This document shows positions 53,240 to 61,296 of a stretch of DNA of 64,000 bases, one piece after another (within the stretch, counting starts at the first letter, position 1; every line of letters starts with the position of its first letter). The translations under genes and the position numbers were made by a program. The notes below the pieces were generated by a model, which was not told the DNA's origin, did no database searches, and was given only the letters and a program-made list of their open reading frames with translations. Origin of the DNA: Candidatus Nitrospira kreftii (GTDB lineage Bacteria > Nitrospirota > Nitrospiria > Nitrospirales > Nitrospiraceae); assembly GCA_014058405.1 (NCBI GenBank), contig CP047423.1, positions 186,001 through 250,000 of the forward strand, given 5' to 3'.

Positions 53240-53449
53240 ATGAGAATTGTGGAACTCGAGGCACAACCAAACTGCGTACTCTCCATGGTGGGGGATGATG
53301 GCCGGGTTGGCCGGTTTGATGTCAGTCCCTATCTACAGTATGAGGCGTTCGAGGTGCTTCGAGACGAGACCGAATTTAGGAAGGTCGTCAATGGCGGGTA
53401 TTTTGTCCAATGGGATTGTGGGGCCGACTTGTCAGCGGACACGATCTAG
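53240..53449 (+). CDS. DUF2442-like protein, probably truncated
   Basis: A 69-residue protein that reads LSMVGDDGRVGRFDVSPYLQ, EAFEVLRDETEFRKVVNGGY, and WDCGADLSADTI, the pattern of DUF2442 proteins. The frame stops at TAG after ADTI; reading on gives ARWQVVGKVARQ in the same frame, which looks like the missing tail. One substitution (GAG to TAG) would explain it. DUF2442 proteins often sit in toxin-antitoxin-like pairs, but the usual DUF4160 partner was not found here. Confidence 0.7.
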   Translation: MRIVELEAQPNCVLSMVGDDGRVGRFDVSPYLQYEAFEVLRDETEFRKVVNGGYFVQWDCGADLSADTI

Positions 53450-53641
53450 GCGCGGTGGCAGGTGGTTGGAAAAGTAGCCCGGCAAACAACCGCCTAGCAA
53501 ATCGCTCCAGCGGACAGCTGACACTCCTCCACTAAGCTCCACTATTAGGCTGTAGCGCCCGACGGGTAGCTCCGCGCTTGATGGCGAACTGTGGGGCCGT
53601 AAGAACTTGTTGCGTGGTGCGCAACATGTTATATTTGGCGC

Positions 53642-53920
53642 GTGATCCAATCATTCCGACACAAGGGGCTGAGGAAGTTCTTTGAGTCGGGGAGCGTGGC
53701 GGGTATCCAACCGCACCACTCTAAACGCCTGCGCATGCTGTTAGCAGCCTTGGACACGGCTCTGTCCATTGAGGACATGGATGTTCCAGGATTCCGACTG
53801 CATTCCTTGAAGGGATCGGACCGTGGTCGGTGGTCCATGTGGATAAATGGAAACCGGCGTTTAACGTTTACTTTCAAAGACGGACACGCCTACGTCTTGG
53901 ATTATGAGGACTACCACTAA
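53642..53920 (+). CDS. higB: HigB-type toxin
   Basis: A 92-residue RelE-fold ribonuclease. It starts at GTG with IQSFRHKGLRKFFESGS, and has LHSLKGSDRGRWSMWINGNR and RLTFTFKDGHAYVLDYEDYH, the Arg and C-terminal acidic/His residues of the HigB/HigB2 group. It cuts ribosome-bound mRNA when free. Its last base overlaps the HigA start, toxin first as is usual for hig loci. A decayed copy of its 3' end lies at 50.4 kb. Confidence 0.92.
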   Translation: MIQSFRHKGLRKFFESGSVAGIQPHHSKRLRMLLAALDTALSIEDMDVPGFRLHSLKGSDRGRWSMWINGNRRLTFTFKDGHAYVLDYEDYH

Positions 53921-54213
53921 TGGCTATGCACAATCCGCCCCATCCCGGCGAGTTCATTATCCAGGTCTATCTAGAGCCCAACAATCTGAGCGGACGCGAA
54001 CTGGCCGGGAAGCTTGGTGTGGCTCCTTCAACGTTGAATCGCATTCTTACGGGTACTAGCCGTATCAGCCCTGAAATGGCGCTACGCCTTTCCAAGGCGC
54101 TTGGCCGTTCTCCAGAGAGTTGGTTGGCTATGCAGTACAATCACGATCTCTGGCACGCCAAGCAGCATGTGAAGCTCGGCAAGGTTGGGAAAGTTCGACT
54201 AACAGCGGCCTAG
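53920..54213 (+). CDS. higA: HigA-type antitoxin
   Basis: A 97-residue XRE-family antitoxin. It opens MAMHNPPHPGEFIIQVYLEP, the HigA signature HPGE, followed by a helix-turn-helix (LSGRELAGKLGVAPSTLNRI, LTGTSRISPEMALRLSKALG). It should bind HigB and repress the operon. It overlaps higB by one base. A 22-residue copy of its N-terminus lies at 50444-50512. Confidence 0.93.
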   Translation: MAMHNPPHPGEFIIQVYLEPNNLSGRELAGKLGVAPSTLNRILTGTSRISPEMALRLSKALGRSPESWLAMQYNHDLWHAKQHVKLGKVGKVRLTAA

Positions 54214-54297
54214 AAGAAATTGTCAGCCAAGTCGGTAGGCGCCTGAAGGGGAAACGCGGGGTTTCCAAAATACGGTGGACGCCGAGTAGAAATAGAA

Positions 54298-54313
54298 CTC
54301 TGACCCCTATTTC
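54298..54313. repeat. 16-bp inverted repeat, right copy
   Basis: CTCTGACCCCTATTTC at 54298-54313 is the exact reverse complement of the copy at 50325-50340. A partial tandem echo (CCCTATTTC) follows at once. It lies between higA and the next single gene. Confidence 0.7.
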
Positions 54314-54337
54314 CCTATTTCTGAACGTGTTAGCTAC

Positions 54338-54733
54338 ATGATCAAATACATCGTTCTATCCGCTCTGTTCACTATGCTACTCAGTGGTGGTGTGCATGCC
54401 GGACAGGAAGGCTACGTCTGTCGCATCGATGCCTTCAGTCGCCTTCAGAATGACGGGACCATGAATTCAGACACCAAAGATCCAATCGTGAGCAAAGAGT
54501 TCACTGTGGATCGTCGCTCTGGAAAGATTCTTGGCCGCTACTTATCCAGCAACGGATTTGACACTGAGGTTCTGGATGCGGGTTCCAAACAGCAATCCTT
54601 CAAAGTCATCGCAAAGAATTCATTCGGCTTTCTCCATATCTTGTATCTGGAGATCATGGAGTTCTCTGATCAACTCCCCAAGCCTTTCTTGCTGATCGCT
54701 GGTTCCGCCGTTTATTCGGGGCGATGCACATGA
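54338..54733 (+). CDS. Secreted hypothetical protein
   Basis: A 131-residue protein with a signal peptide (YIVLSALFTMLLSGGVHAG). The mature part has one Cys near each end (YVCRIDAF; YSGRCT) that could form a disulfide, and a beta-rich middle (VDRRSGKILGRYLSSNGFDT). No family recognised. It lies in the accessory block just after the right inverted repeat. Confidence 0.6.
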   Translation: MIKYIVLSALFTMLLSGGVHAGQEGYVCRIDAFSRLQNDGTMNSDTKDPIVSKEFTVDRRSGKILGRYLSSNGFDTEVLDAGSKQQSFKVIAKNSFGFLHILYLEIMEFSDQLPKPFLLIAGSAVYSGRCT

Positions 54734-54883
54734 GTGGCAGGCTCCCTTCAGTTGTCCTGCAAGTGGCATACTACTGAACGGGGCGTTAGCTGGCTCAGGG
54801 TGGAGCGGGAGGAAACTTACTCCCAGATCTTGCACTTGCGCAGATTGGCCTAAACATTGTGCGGAAGCTAAGGCGTTGAACTG

Positions 54884-54990
54884 GTGATAAGTCCCCCCTT
54901 ACGTAGGAAGCTTCAGGAGATCACGTGCGAGGCCGTGCCACTCAAGGACCATGCGAGCCTCATTCAGGCGCTTGCCACCGAGATACAACA
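54884..54990 (+). pseudogene. 5' fragment of a gene split by the IS3-family element
   Basis: From a GTG at 54884 the frame reads VISPPLRRKLQEITCEAVPL, then KDHASLIQALATEIQ up to the left end of the insertion sequence. Joining it to base 56244 (dropping one copy of the ACA duplication) continues in frame as HSIELAPRPPHFPIARYNCF and on to 56700. The restored gene would encode about 187 residues. AAGGCG lies upstream of the GTG. Confidence 0.7.
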
Positions 54991-55035
54991 TGACCTTCCC
55001 CCGATTTCACAGACACCTGTATAAGGAGGAGTTTG

Positions 55036-55350
55036 ATGAAATTGGAGGGCAGCATGAGCACCAAGACCAGACGGCAGTATACGGAAGAGTTTAAGACAGA
55101 AGCAGTGCGGTTGGTCCGAGACTCGGCACGACCGGTTGCACACGTAGCCAGAGATCTGGGCATTGCCGACCATCTGCTCTACCGCTGGCGGGCGGAGCAG
55201 CAGCAGGCAGAGGAGCGTGGAAGGACGCGGCAGGACCTCCGAGCTGAGGAGGCCGAACTGGCCCGACTGCGGCGTGAAAATGCCGTCCTGAAGCAGGAGC
55301 GGGATTTTTTAAAACGTGCGGCGGCGTTCTTCGCGAGGGAGTCCCAATGA
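55036..55350 (+). CDS. IS3-family transposase OrfA
   Basis: A 104-residue helix-turn-helix protein (KTRRQYTEEFKTEAVRLVRD; VAHVARDLGIADHLLYRW) followed by a leucine-zipper-like coil (AELARLRRENAVLKQERDFL) that pairs OrfA and OrfAB. AAGGAGGAG precedes the ATG at 55036; an ATG at 55054 with GGAGGG is also possible. The stop overlaps the orfB start by four bases, so OrfAB may be made by frameshifting. Confidence 0.93.
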   Translation: MKLEGSMSTKTRRQYTEEFKTEAVRLVRDSARPVAHVARDLGIADHLLYRWRAEQQQAEERGRTRQDLRAEEAELARLRRENAVLKQERDFLKRAAAFFARESQ

Positions 55351-56210
55351 GATACCGCGCGATCCAGGAGCACGACCGTCGCTATCCGATCCGCCTCATG
55401 TGCCGAGCACTGGCGGTCTCCCCTGCGGGGTATTATGCGTGGCGCGGACGTCCTGAGAGTCGGCAGGCGGTCGCCAATCGGACGCTCCTGGTCACAATCC
55501 GCGTGCTCCATCAGGACAGTCGCCAGACCTACGGCAGTCCGAGTATTTGGCGGGCGCTCCGCAAACAGGGTCACCGGGTGGGAGAGCATCGCGTGGCGCG
55601 GCTAATGCGTCACAATGGCCTCCGGGCCAAGACCGTGAAGAAGTGGCGGGCTACCACATACTCGTCGCACGGCTTGCCCGTGGCGGCTAACACGCTTGAC
55701 CGCCAGTTCAGGGTGCCCCAGCCCAACCAGGTCTGGGCAGGCGATATCACCTACGTCTGGACAATGGAGGGCTGGCTGTATCTGGCCGTGCTGCTGGATC
55801 TGTACTCGCGTGCCGTCATCGGCTGGGCGATGGGCCCGCGCTTGACCGGAGATTTAACCGAACAGGCCCTCCGCATGGCGCTCGCCACGCGGCAGCCCAC
55901 AGCAGGACTCCTGCATCACTCCGATCGCGGGAGTCAATATGCGGCAGAGGCCTACCAGCAGTTGCTCACCACGCATGGCATCACAGCCAGTATGAGCCGC
56001 ACCGGCAATTGCTGGGACAACGCCTGTGTCGAGAGCTTCTTCGGAACATTGAAGCAGGAACTCGTGTACCATCGGCACTATGCCACACGAGCGGAAGCGA
56101 AACAGGACATTTTCGAATACATCGAGGTGTTCTACAATCGGACGCGTCGGCACTCGACCCTCGGCTATGACTCCCCGGCCGAGTACGAAGCAAGGGCCGC
56201 AGTCGCGTAG
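55347..56210 (+). CDS. IS3-family transposase OrfB (DDE integrase core)
   Basis: A 287-residue DDE transposase. It has the HTH_21-type start (RLMCRALAVSPAGYYAWRGR) and the rve core: first Asp in WAGDITYVWT, second Asp in LLDLYSRAVIGW, and the catalytic Glu in NACVESFFGTLKQEL, plus SDRGSQYAAEAYQQ and FYNRTRRHSTLGY. All three acidic residues are present, so it should be active together with OrfA. Confidence 0.95.
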   Translation: MRYRAIQEHDRRYPIRLMCRALAVSPAGYYAWRGRPESRQAVANRTLLVTIRVLHQDSRQTYGSPSIWRALRKQGHRVGEHRVARLMRHNGLRAKTVKKWRATTYSSHGLPVAANTLDRQFRVPQPNQVWAGDITYVWTMEGWLYLAVLLDLYSRAVIGWAMGPRLTGDLTEQALRMALATRQPTAGLLHHSDRGSQYAAEAYQQLLTTHGITASMSRTGNCWDNACVESFFGTLKQELVYHRHYATRAEAKQDIFEYIEVFYNRTRRHSTLGYDSPAEYEARAAVA

Positions 56211-56240
56211 CCTGGTGTCCATGAAACTGGGGGAAGGTCA

Positions 56241-56700
56241 ACACTCTATTGAACTCGCCCCGCGGCCTCCTCACTTCCCGATAGCCCGATACAACTGCTT
56301 CGAGTTTGCTTTCGGCCTAGCAGGGCAGAGGGAGGTGCAGCTCATCGCTGGGCAATTCTCGTCCACGTTCTGTAATAGTGAATTTGCACAGTACCTCGTC
56401 GACTCAGTCTTGGCTCAGGTCACCTCGCCCTCGGTCGGTGATTTGGTCTTGTACCATGACAATAAACAGATCACACACGCAGGCCTTATAGAGGCAACCA
56501 ACGGTGTCTGCTCAAAGTGGGGTACAGGTCACCTGTGGCTCCATGGTCTTCTTGAAGTGCCTGCTAGGTATGGTGATGTGACATCGTTCTACCACAGGCC
56601 AGTACCGATGGAGACGCTCACGAGGTTCATCGAGTTTGCACGCGAGCGCGAAGGACGAGACCTAGTCGACCATATCTTGTACCTTGAGACGGAAGCATGA
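56241..56700 (+). pseudogene. 3' fragment of the IS-split gene; NlpC/CHAP-like domain
   Basis: The fragment reads RYNCFEFAFGLAGQREVQLI, NSEFAQYLVDSVLAQVTSPS, GDLVLYHDNKQITHAGLIEA and GTGHLWLHGLLEVPARYGDV. A Cys near the start of the domain, the GDLVLYHD strand and a His in THAGLI resemble NlpC/P60 or CHAP cysteine hydrolases, so a peptidoglycan or amide hydrolase fold is possible but not certain. The first 36 residues are left of the IS element. The frame that runs out of orfB DNA into this fragment is an accident of the insertion. Confidence 0.65.
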
Positions 56701-56776
56701 CTTGGGATCACCGAACCAACGGCATCAGCGGTTCTGCTCCAGCATCCGCTGAGCCTTCAAGTTCGGCACCATCGCT

Positions 56777-57472
56777 ATGACGACCTTTACAACTTCAGCA
56801 TCTGTTTTAGTCAAATCAGAGCTACTCAAGAAGCCAGCTTCGATCTTCGAGTATACCCATGCCTCTGCAACATCGCTCGTAAAGGCGTTTGACGATGCGA
56901 AGGCCAAACGAGGAAACGTCCGTGGCGTGCTCACTGATCAAGAACAGGACATATTACGTGCGGGATTGGTTATGTGCTGTGCGGGGGTGGACGCCGCCCT
57001 CAAGCAGGCCATACGGGATTGCTTTGAATACTTGCTCGAAGCCAATAAACAAGTGCGCGAGGGATTTGAGAGATTCATACGAAAGAGAATTGGTGGGGAA
57101 GGAGATGTTCTAGAGCTTGCTTCCGGCGCTAAATTTTTAGCGCAAGTTCTCGCTGAAAAGAATCCGCGAGTTAAGCTCATCGAAGAGTACGTTCGGGAGC
57201 TAACCGGCGAATCATTGCAGTCCGCTGACGAAATTCTCCGAGCAACCGCTGCTCTAGGCCTTGAAAACAAGACTCTTGGCCTCGACATTTTGCGGCTAAA
57301 GGAGATATTTCAGATCCGGAATAAGATCATTCATGAACTTGACTTAGATCTCAATGCGCCAAAGAGAAAGCGAAAGGTACGCAGTCAGGCTGACCTTCTG
57401 GACAACGCCGACTTCATGCTTGCCACTATCAAGAAGTTACTTGAGGAACTCGACAAGTCATTATGCGTCTAA
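56777..57472 (+). CDS. HEPN-domain-like protein
   Basis: A 231-residue helical protein. Near residue 185 it has IFQIRNKIIHELDLDL, where R-N-K-I-I-H fits the RX4-6H motif of HEPN ribonucleases. Earlier helices include CCAGVDAALKQAIRDCFEYL and FERFIRKRIGGEGDVLELAS, as in RiboL-PSP-HEPN-type proteins. By family such proteins cut RNA in defence or toxin-antitoxin systems. No antitoxin nucleotidyltransferase lies next to it. It is the last gene of the accessory block before hypD. Confidence 0.7.
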   Translation: MTTFTTSASVLVKSELLKKPASIFEYTHASATSLVKAFDDAKAKRGNVRGVLTDQEQDILRAGLVMCCAGVDAALKQAIRDCFEYLLEANKQVREGFERFIRKRIGGEGDVLELASGAKFLAQVLAEKNPRVKLIEEYVRELTGESLQSADEILRATAALGLENKTLGLDILRLKEIFQIRNKIIHELDLDLNAPKRKRKVRSQADLLDNADFMLATIKKLLEELDKSLCV

Positions 57473-57533
57473 CCTAGCATTCCATAGGACCTGTTGCGGC
57501 AAGCTGAGCTAAGCGGACGAATGCGAGGTTATA
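57467..57533. repeat. Imperfect inverted repeat after the HEPN gene, weakly attC-like
   Basis: AACCTAGCATTC (57471-57482) and GAATGCGAGGTT (57519-57530) are reverse complements with one mismatch. The outer words are GTCTAAC (57467-57473), which fits the integron RYYYAAC core, and GTTATAAC, which only partly fits GTTRRRY. It starts inside the HEPN stop codon, where attC sites often sit. No integron integrase is in the window, so this is only a resemblance. Confidence 0.35.
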
Positions 57534-57752
57534 ACGCTAAAGAAATGACAGACCTAAGCGCTCGGTACTTAACGCTATCAACAATGGCATTCGGCGCGGT
57601 ATCCAAGTTGTGATTGAACGGATATTTCGGCTCACATAAGGAGCACCGATGCTTCGCCATCCCTTCAAGATTGTCTCTCTCCTAATGAACCAATTGAACT
57701 AGGATGATCGCAGGAATGATGTCGAGCCACAAGGTAGCAGGGGATCACAGTC

Positions 57753-58862
57753 ATGAAGTACGTGGATGAATTTCGCGATCGTGCCGTGGCGGCGGCGCTG
57801 GCGGAGCGGGTCAAGCAGACGGTCACCACGCCTTGGACGATTATGGAGGTCTGCGGAGGGCAGACCCATGCAATTGTGCGATTCGGGCTCGATAGTCTGT
57901 TGCCAAAGAACATTGAACTCGTTCATGGGCCAGGCTGTCCGGTTTGTGTCACGTCGGTGTCGCTGATCGATCAGGCTGTCTGCCTCGCATCATTGCCAAA
58001 TGTCATCTTCTGCTCATTCGGTGACATGCTGCGTGTGCCTGGTTCCCATGGCGACTTGTTTGGGGTCAAAGCGGCAGGCGGGGATATCCGGATCATCTAT
58101 TCGCCGTTGGATGCGCTGGAGCTGGCTCGCAAAAATCCAGATCGCGAAGTCGTCTGTTTTGCCGTAGGATTTGAAACCACCGCCCCCGCATGGGCCATGG
58201 CGGTCGCGCAGGCAAAGCAGGCGGGGATTACGAACTTAACTCTGCTGATCGCCCATGTGTTGGTGCCACCCGCGATGGAAGCGATCCTGTCGTCACCTCA
58301 GAACCGAATTCAAGGGTTTCTCGCCGCCGGGCATGTCTGTACCGTGATGGGCTATGAGGAGTACGAGGCCATCGCTCAACGGTATCGAGTCCCGATCGTT
58401 GTCACTGGGTTTGAACCGCTCGATGTGCTCGAGGGCGTTGCGATGCTGGTCAGTCAGTTAGAAGAAGGACGGGTCGAGGTCGAGAATCAGTATGTGCGAT
58501 CGGTGAGTAGGGAAGGGAATCGACCAGCGAGGAGTATCGTCGAGGAAGTTTTTGAACCGGTGTCGCGGGCTTGGCGCGGCATCGGCGAAATTCCAGCAAG
58601 CGGTCTGCGCCTTAAATCTCCGTACCGTGCCTACGATGCCGAGGTGAGGTTTCAACGTGAACTGGAGCAGCTCACCGAAGGCACGGAAGATCCAGAATGC
58701 CAAAGCGGGTTAGTCCTCCAAGGGTTGCTCAAACCGCCGGACTGTCCGGCCTTCGGCAGCCGTTGCACGCCGGAGCGACCCTTAGGCGCGCCGATGGTGT
58801 CGAGCGAAGGGGCTTGTGCGGCGTATTATCGGTACCGGGGGAACGTGAAGGGTGAAGCGTGA
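57753..58862 (+). CDS. hypD: Hydrogenase iron-sulfur assembly protein HypD
   Basis: A 369-residue protein with the HypD hallmarks: [31 protein letters not shown] (the redox Cys pair), [15 protein letters not shown], and [18 protein letters not shown]. The C-terminus holds four Cys of a [4Fe-4S] cluster ([17 protein letters not shown] and [13 protein letters not shown]). With HypC it carries the Fe(CN)2CO unit. It resumes the hyp operon after the accessory insertion. Confidence 0.95.
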   Translation: MKYVDEFRDRAVAAALAERVKQTVTTPWTIMEVCGGQTHAIVRFGLDSLLPKNIELVHGPGCPVCVTSVSLIDQAVCLASLPNVIFCSFGDMLRVPGSHGDLFGVKAAGGDIRIIYSPLDALELARKNPDREVVCFAVGFETTAPAWAMAVAQAKQAGITNLTLLIAHVLVPPAMEAILSSPQNRIQGFLAAGHVCTVMGYEEYEAIAQRYRVPIVVTGFEPLDVLEGVAMLVSQLEEGRVEVENQYVRSVSREGNRPARSIVEEVFEPVSRAWRGIGEIPASGLRLKSPYRAYDAEVRFQRELEQLTEGTEDPECQSGLVLQGLLKPPDCPAFGSRCTPERPLGAPMVSSEGACAAYYRYRGNVKGEA

Positions 58863-59005
58863 AGCGTATTTCGTTGGGTGGAGGAGGGGTTGCGGGTTTC
58901 TGATTCCGAGTTGCGTGACGGAAGCCTTGTCGAACTTGAAACTCGAAACTATCAAAATAGGATCGAAATACGAGATACGAACGACGCTTCACGAACGACG
59001 AGAGA
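58845..59005 (+). repeat. Intergenic GTGAAG/TTGAAAC motif region between hypD and hypE
   Basis: The gap has short related words: GTGAAGGGTGAAGCGTGAAG (58845-58864), CGAACTTGAAACTCGAAACT (58931-58950) and CGCTTCACGAACG (about 58985-58997), the last complementary to the GTGAAGCG words. The same style of DNA fills the hypF-hypC gap. A long hairpin between GTGAAGCG and CGCTTCAC is possible. Confidence 0.45.
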
Positions 59006-60067
59006 ATGATCATGACCAGCAATAAAGCCTTCGAGCCGACTTGCCCACTGCCGCACTCAACGAAGAACATTATCCAGCTTGCACATGGCGGCGGTGGTCG
59101 GCTGATGCAGGAGTTGATCCAAGACGTCTTCGTGCGGGCCTTTCACAATCCCATGCTGGCGCCTTTGCACGACGGCGCAACTTGGCCCGTGGAGAAAGGC
59201 ACCCTTGCCTTCACCACCGATTCCTACGTCGTGCGTCCGTTGTTTTTCCCAGGCGGAGATATTGGGAGTTTGGCGGTAAACGGCACGATCAACGATCTGG
59301 CTATGTGCGGTGCCAAGCCTCTCTATCTCAGCGCGGGATTCATCCTGGAAGAGGGGCTCAGCATGGAGGTGCTCCAGCGAGTCGTGCACTCGATGGCCGA
59401 GGCCGCGAGGGTGGCAGGTGTGCCGATCGTGACGGGCGATACGAAGGTTGTGGATCGCGGTAAGGGCGACGAGATTTTCATCAATACGTCCGGGGTGGGC
59501 CTGGTGCCAGCCGGTGTTCGTGTCCTGCCGACGTTGATCCAGCCGGGTGATGCGATTCTCGTGAGCGGCGATCTTGGATCTCATGGTGTGGCGGTCCTCA
59601 GTGTACGAGAAGGGCTGACGTTCGACGGCCATGTCGAAAGCGATTCGGCCCCGTTGCATCGTATCGTGAGTGATCTAATTGAAAGCGGCATCGAGATTCA
59701 TTGCCTACGCGATCTCACACGTGGTGGGCTGGCCAGCGTACTGAACGAACTGGCCGTTGCGGCGAAGGCGGGGATCACGGTTGAGGAGTCTGCCGTTCCG
59801 GTGAGCGAGCCGGTGCGTGGAGCATGTGAGCTATTAGGGCTGGATCCACTCTATGTGGCGAACGAGGGACGCTTCGTGGCGATGGTGCCTGCTCGACAAG
59901 CCGAGGCCGCACTCGCCGTGATGCGCCGCCACGAAGCAGCGAGCCGGGCTTCTCACATCGGTCTGGTCACAGATCGGGATGCTTCGAGAGTTATCCTGCG
60001 GACTGTGGTTGGTACCCATCGTGTACTCGATCTGCTATCGGGCGAGCAGTTGCCACGAATCTGTTAG
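59006..60067 (+). CDS. hypE: Hydrogenase maturation protein HypE
   Basis: A 353-residue PurM-like protein. It starts the core with IIQLAHGGGGRLMQELIQDV, then FTTDSYVVRPLFFPGGDIGS, NGTINDLAMCGAKPLYLSAG and HCLRDLTRGGLASVLNELAV. The C-terminus is PRIC, the Cys that accepts the carbamoyl group from HypF and is dehydrated to thiocyanate with ATP. It ends the hyp gene set. The ATG at 59006 gives a start longer than most; a second ATG lies two codons later. Confidence 0.95.
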   Translation: MIMTSNKAFEPTCPLPHSTKNIIQLAHGGGGRLMQELIQDVFVRAFHNPMLAPLHDGATWPVEKGTLAFTTDSYVVRPLFFPGGDIGSLAVNGTINDLAMCGAKPLYLSAGFILEEGLSMEVLQRVVHSMAEAARVAGVPIVTGDTKVVDRGKGDEIFINTSGVGLVPAGVRVLPTLIQPGDAILVSGDLGSHGVAVLSVREGLTFDGHVESDSAPLHRIVSDLIESGIEIHCLRDLTRGGLASVLNELAVAAKAGITVEESAVPVSEPVRGACELLGLDPLYVANEGRFVAMVPARQAEAALAVMRRHEAASRASHIGLVTDRDASRVILRTVVGTHRVLDLLSGEQLPRIC

Positions 60068-60308
60068 CACCATCTAACATGTCCTGCCTTTGTTGAATCG
60101 TACGGAGTGAAATGTAGCATTCCGCGACAGTAATCAGCGCGCCCTCCGTGGAGTTTTTCCCGAATCTTGAGTCTAGGCCGAATTCTAGGCTTAGCAAAGG
60201 CTAGGACATTCAATAGCTTCACAGTTGAATGCAACCCAACTGCGGTCCATTGCGGTGGCACAATGATTGCCCTTTGTTTTTCTAGGGAGATTCGATGGGG
60301 GAGGGGTT

Positions 60309-60680
60309 ATGCCGTCACGATCTAGGGTGTTGGCTCTGTTGCTGGTTCTATCATGCATGACTGGTTCGCAGACTGTCGCTGAGCAGTGGCAGAGTAGTGA
60401 GAAGGCGTTACGAGACTACTACGACCTCCAGGAAGGTCAGCGGCTGTATGAACAGTATTGTCGCTTTTGCCATGGAGCACAGGGAAAAGGAAAAGCTTTT
60501 GACGTGACGCCGCCACCCGCCGATCTCACCGCCCTCTCAGTCCAAAAGAAGTCAGACTACGAGCTGACACAGACCATTCATGAAGGTGAGCGTGGCACTG
60601 CGATGGGGTCCTGGAAATGGGCGCTATCGGAGAAAGAGAAGCAGCATATTCTACTATACATCCGGTGGTTGGCTCGATAA
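60309..60680 (+). CDS. Small c-type cytochrome
   Basis: A 123-residue protein with a signal peptide (RVLALLLVLSCMTGSQTVAE) and one haem motif CRFCHG (about residue 53). A Met in GTAMGSWKWALSEKEKQHIL may be the sixth ligand. GGGGGAGGGG precedes the ATG at 60309. It has the same size and layout as the cytochrome at 7504-7878, with low identity. It is probably a periplasmic electron carrier. It is separated from hypE by 240 bases and need not be part of the hydrogenase operon. Confidence 0.87.
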   Translation: MPSRSRVLALLLVLSCMTGSQTVAEQWQSSEKALRDYYDLQEGQRLYEQYCRFCHGAQGKGKAFDVTPPPADLTALSVQKKSDYELTQTIHEGERGTAMGSWKWALSEKEKQHILLYIRWLAR

Positions 60681-60919
60681 GGACCAGGGGAGATCTGAAG
60701 ACCGTGCAGTGTGAGGTCGTCGTGCACGAGAAGGAGGGTCATGACGCAATTCGTGTTGCGAACATGGGCTTTGCCTGCCGACTTGTTGGGAATATTCCAA
60801 CAATCCTCACACGTACTCAGGTCATGCAGGTTGTCATGAAAGGTCTGATACGAATGATCGCCCTGTTTTTCCGTCGATGGGAAAAGAGAACCAGTCATGG
60901 TGATCAGACGCGTGCCTCG

Positions 60920-61255
60920 ATGGGCCGAAGCCTCCTCCTGCTTGTCATTATGCTGGGGATGTCCAGTTGCGCGACTCCTGAATTGATCGATCTCAATTCC
61001 TATGATCCCTCGCATGATCAAATAGCTATAGCCGGCTATTATAAGAATCAGGCCGATGCGATGCGCGAGAAGGCTCACGCGCAAGTGATCGCCGCAGCAC
61101 GTTACGAAGCCTTATTTGGTCCGGAGGCGGATGTGGTTTTCGGTGCCCGGTTGTTGGGAAATTACTACGAACAGACAGCAAAAGAATTCGAAGGGATAGC
61201 CGAGGCTCATGCCTCCGTGGCCCGCAAGGCACAACACCACCCGGCGGCTCCGTAA
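60920..61255 (+). CDS. Small lipoprotein
   Basis: A 111-residue lipoprotein with lipobox MLGMSSC (Cys about 17). The mature part is a helical hairpin (YYKNQADAMREKAHAQVIAA; NYYEQTAKEFEGIAEAHASV). The ATG at 60920 gives the best signal peptide, but its ribosome-binding site is weak and the frame is open upstream to 60617. It lies 41 bases before the SPFH lipoprotein gene. Function unknown. Confidence 0.65.
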   Translation: MGRSLLLLVIMLGMSSCATPELIDLNSYDPSHDQIAIAGYYKNQADAMREKAHAQVIAAARYEALFGPEADVVFGARLLGNYYEQTAKEFEGIAEAHASVARKAQHHPAAP

Positions 61256-61296
61256 GTCTTGAAGACTTCTTGCACGACAAGAAAGAGGAGGACGAT

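Larger units (their letters stand above)
54991..56240 (+). mobile_element. Complete IS3-family insertion sequence, 1,250 bp
   Basis: The left end TGACCTTCCCCC (54991) and the right end, read inward as TGACCTTCCCCC (56240), are inverted repeats that stay alike for about 28 bases (TTTCA and GACACC also match). Both flanks carry ACA (54988-54990 and 56241-56243), a 3-bp target duplication as usual for IS3. Two overlapping genes, orfA and orfB, fill it. Clean ends, intact genes and a visible duplication suggest recent insertion. Confidence 0.95.

Noticed and set aside
60062-60079. Small hairpin TGTTAG-CACCAT-CTAACA after hypE
   Set aside because: Only six AT-rich pairs and no T-run; too weak to call a terminator.
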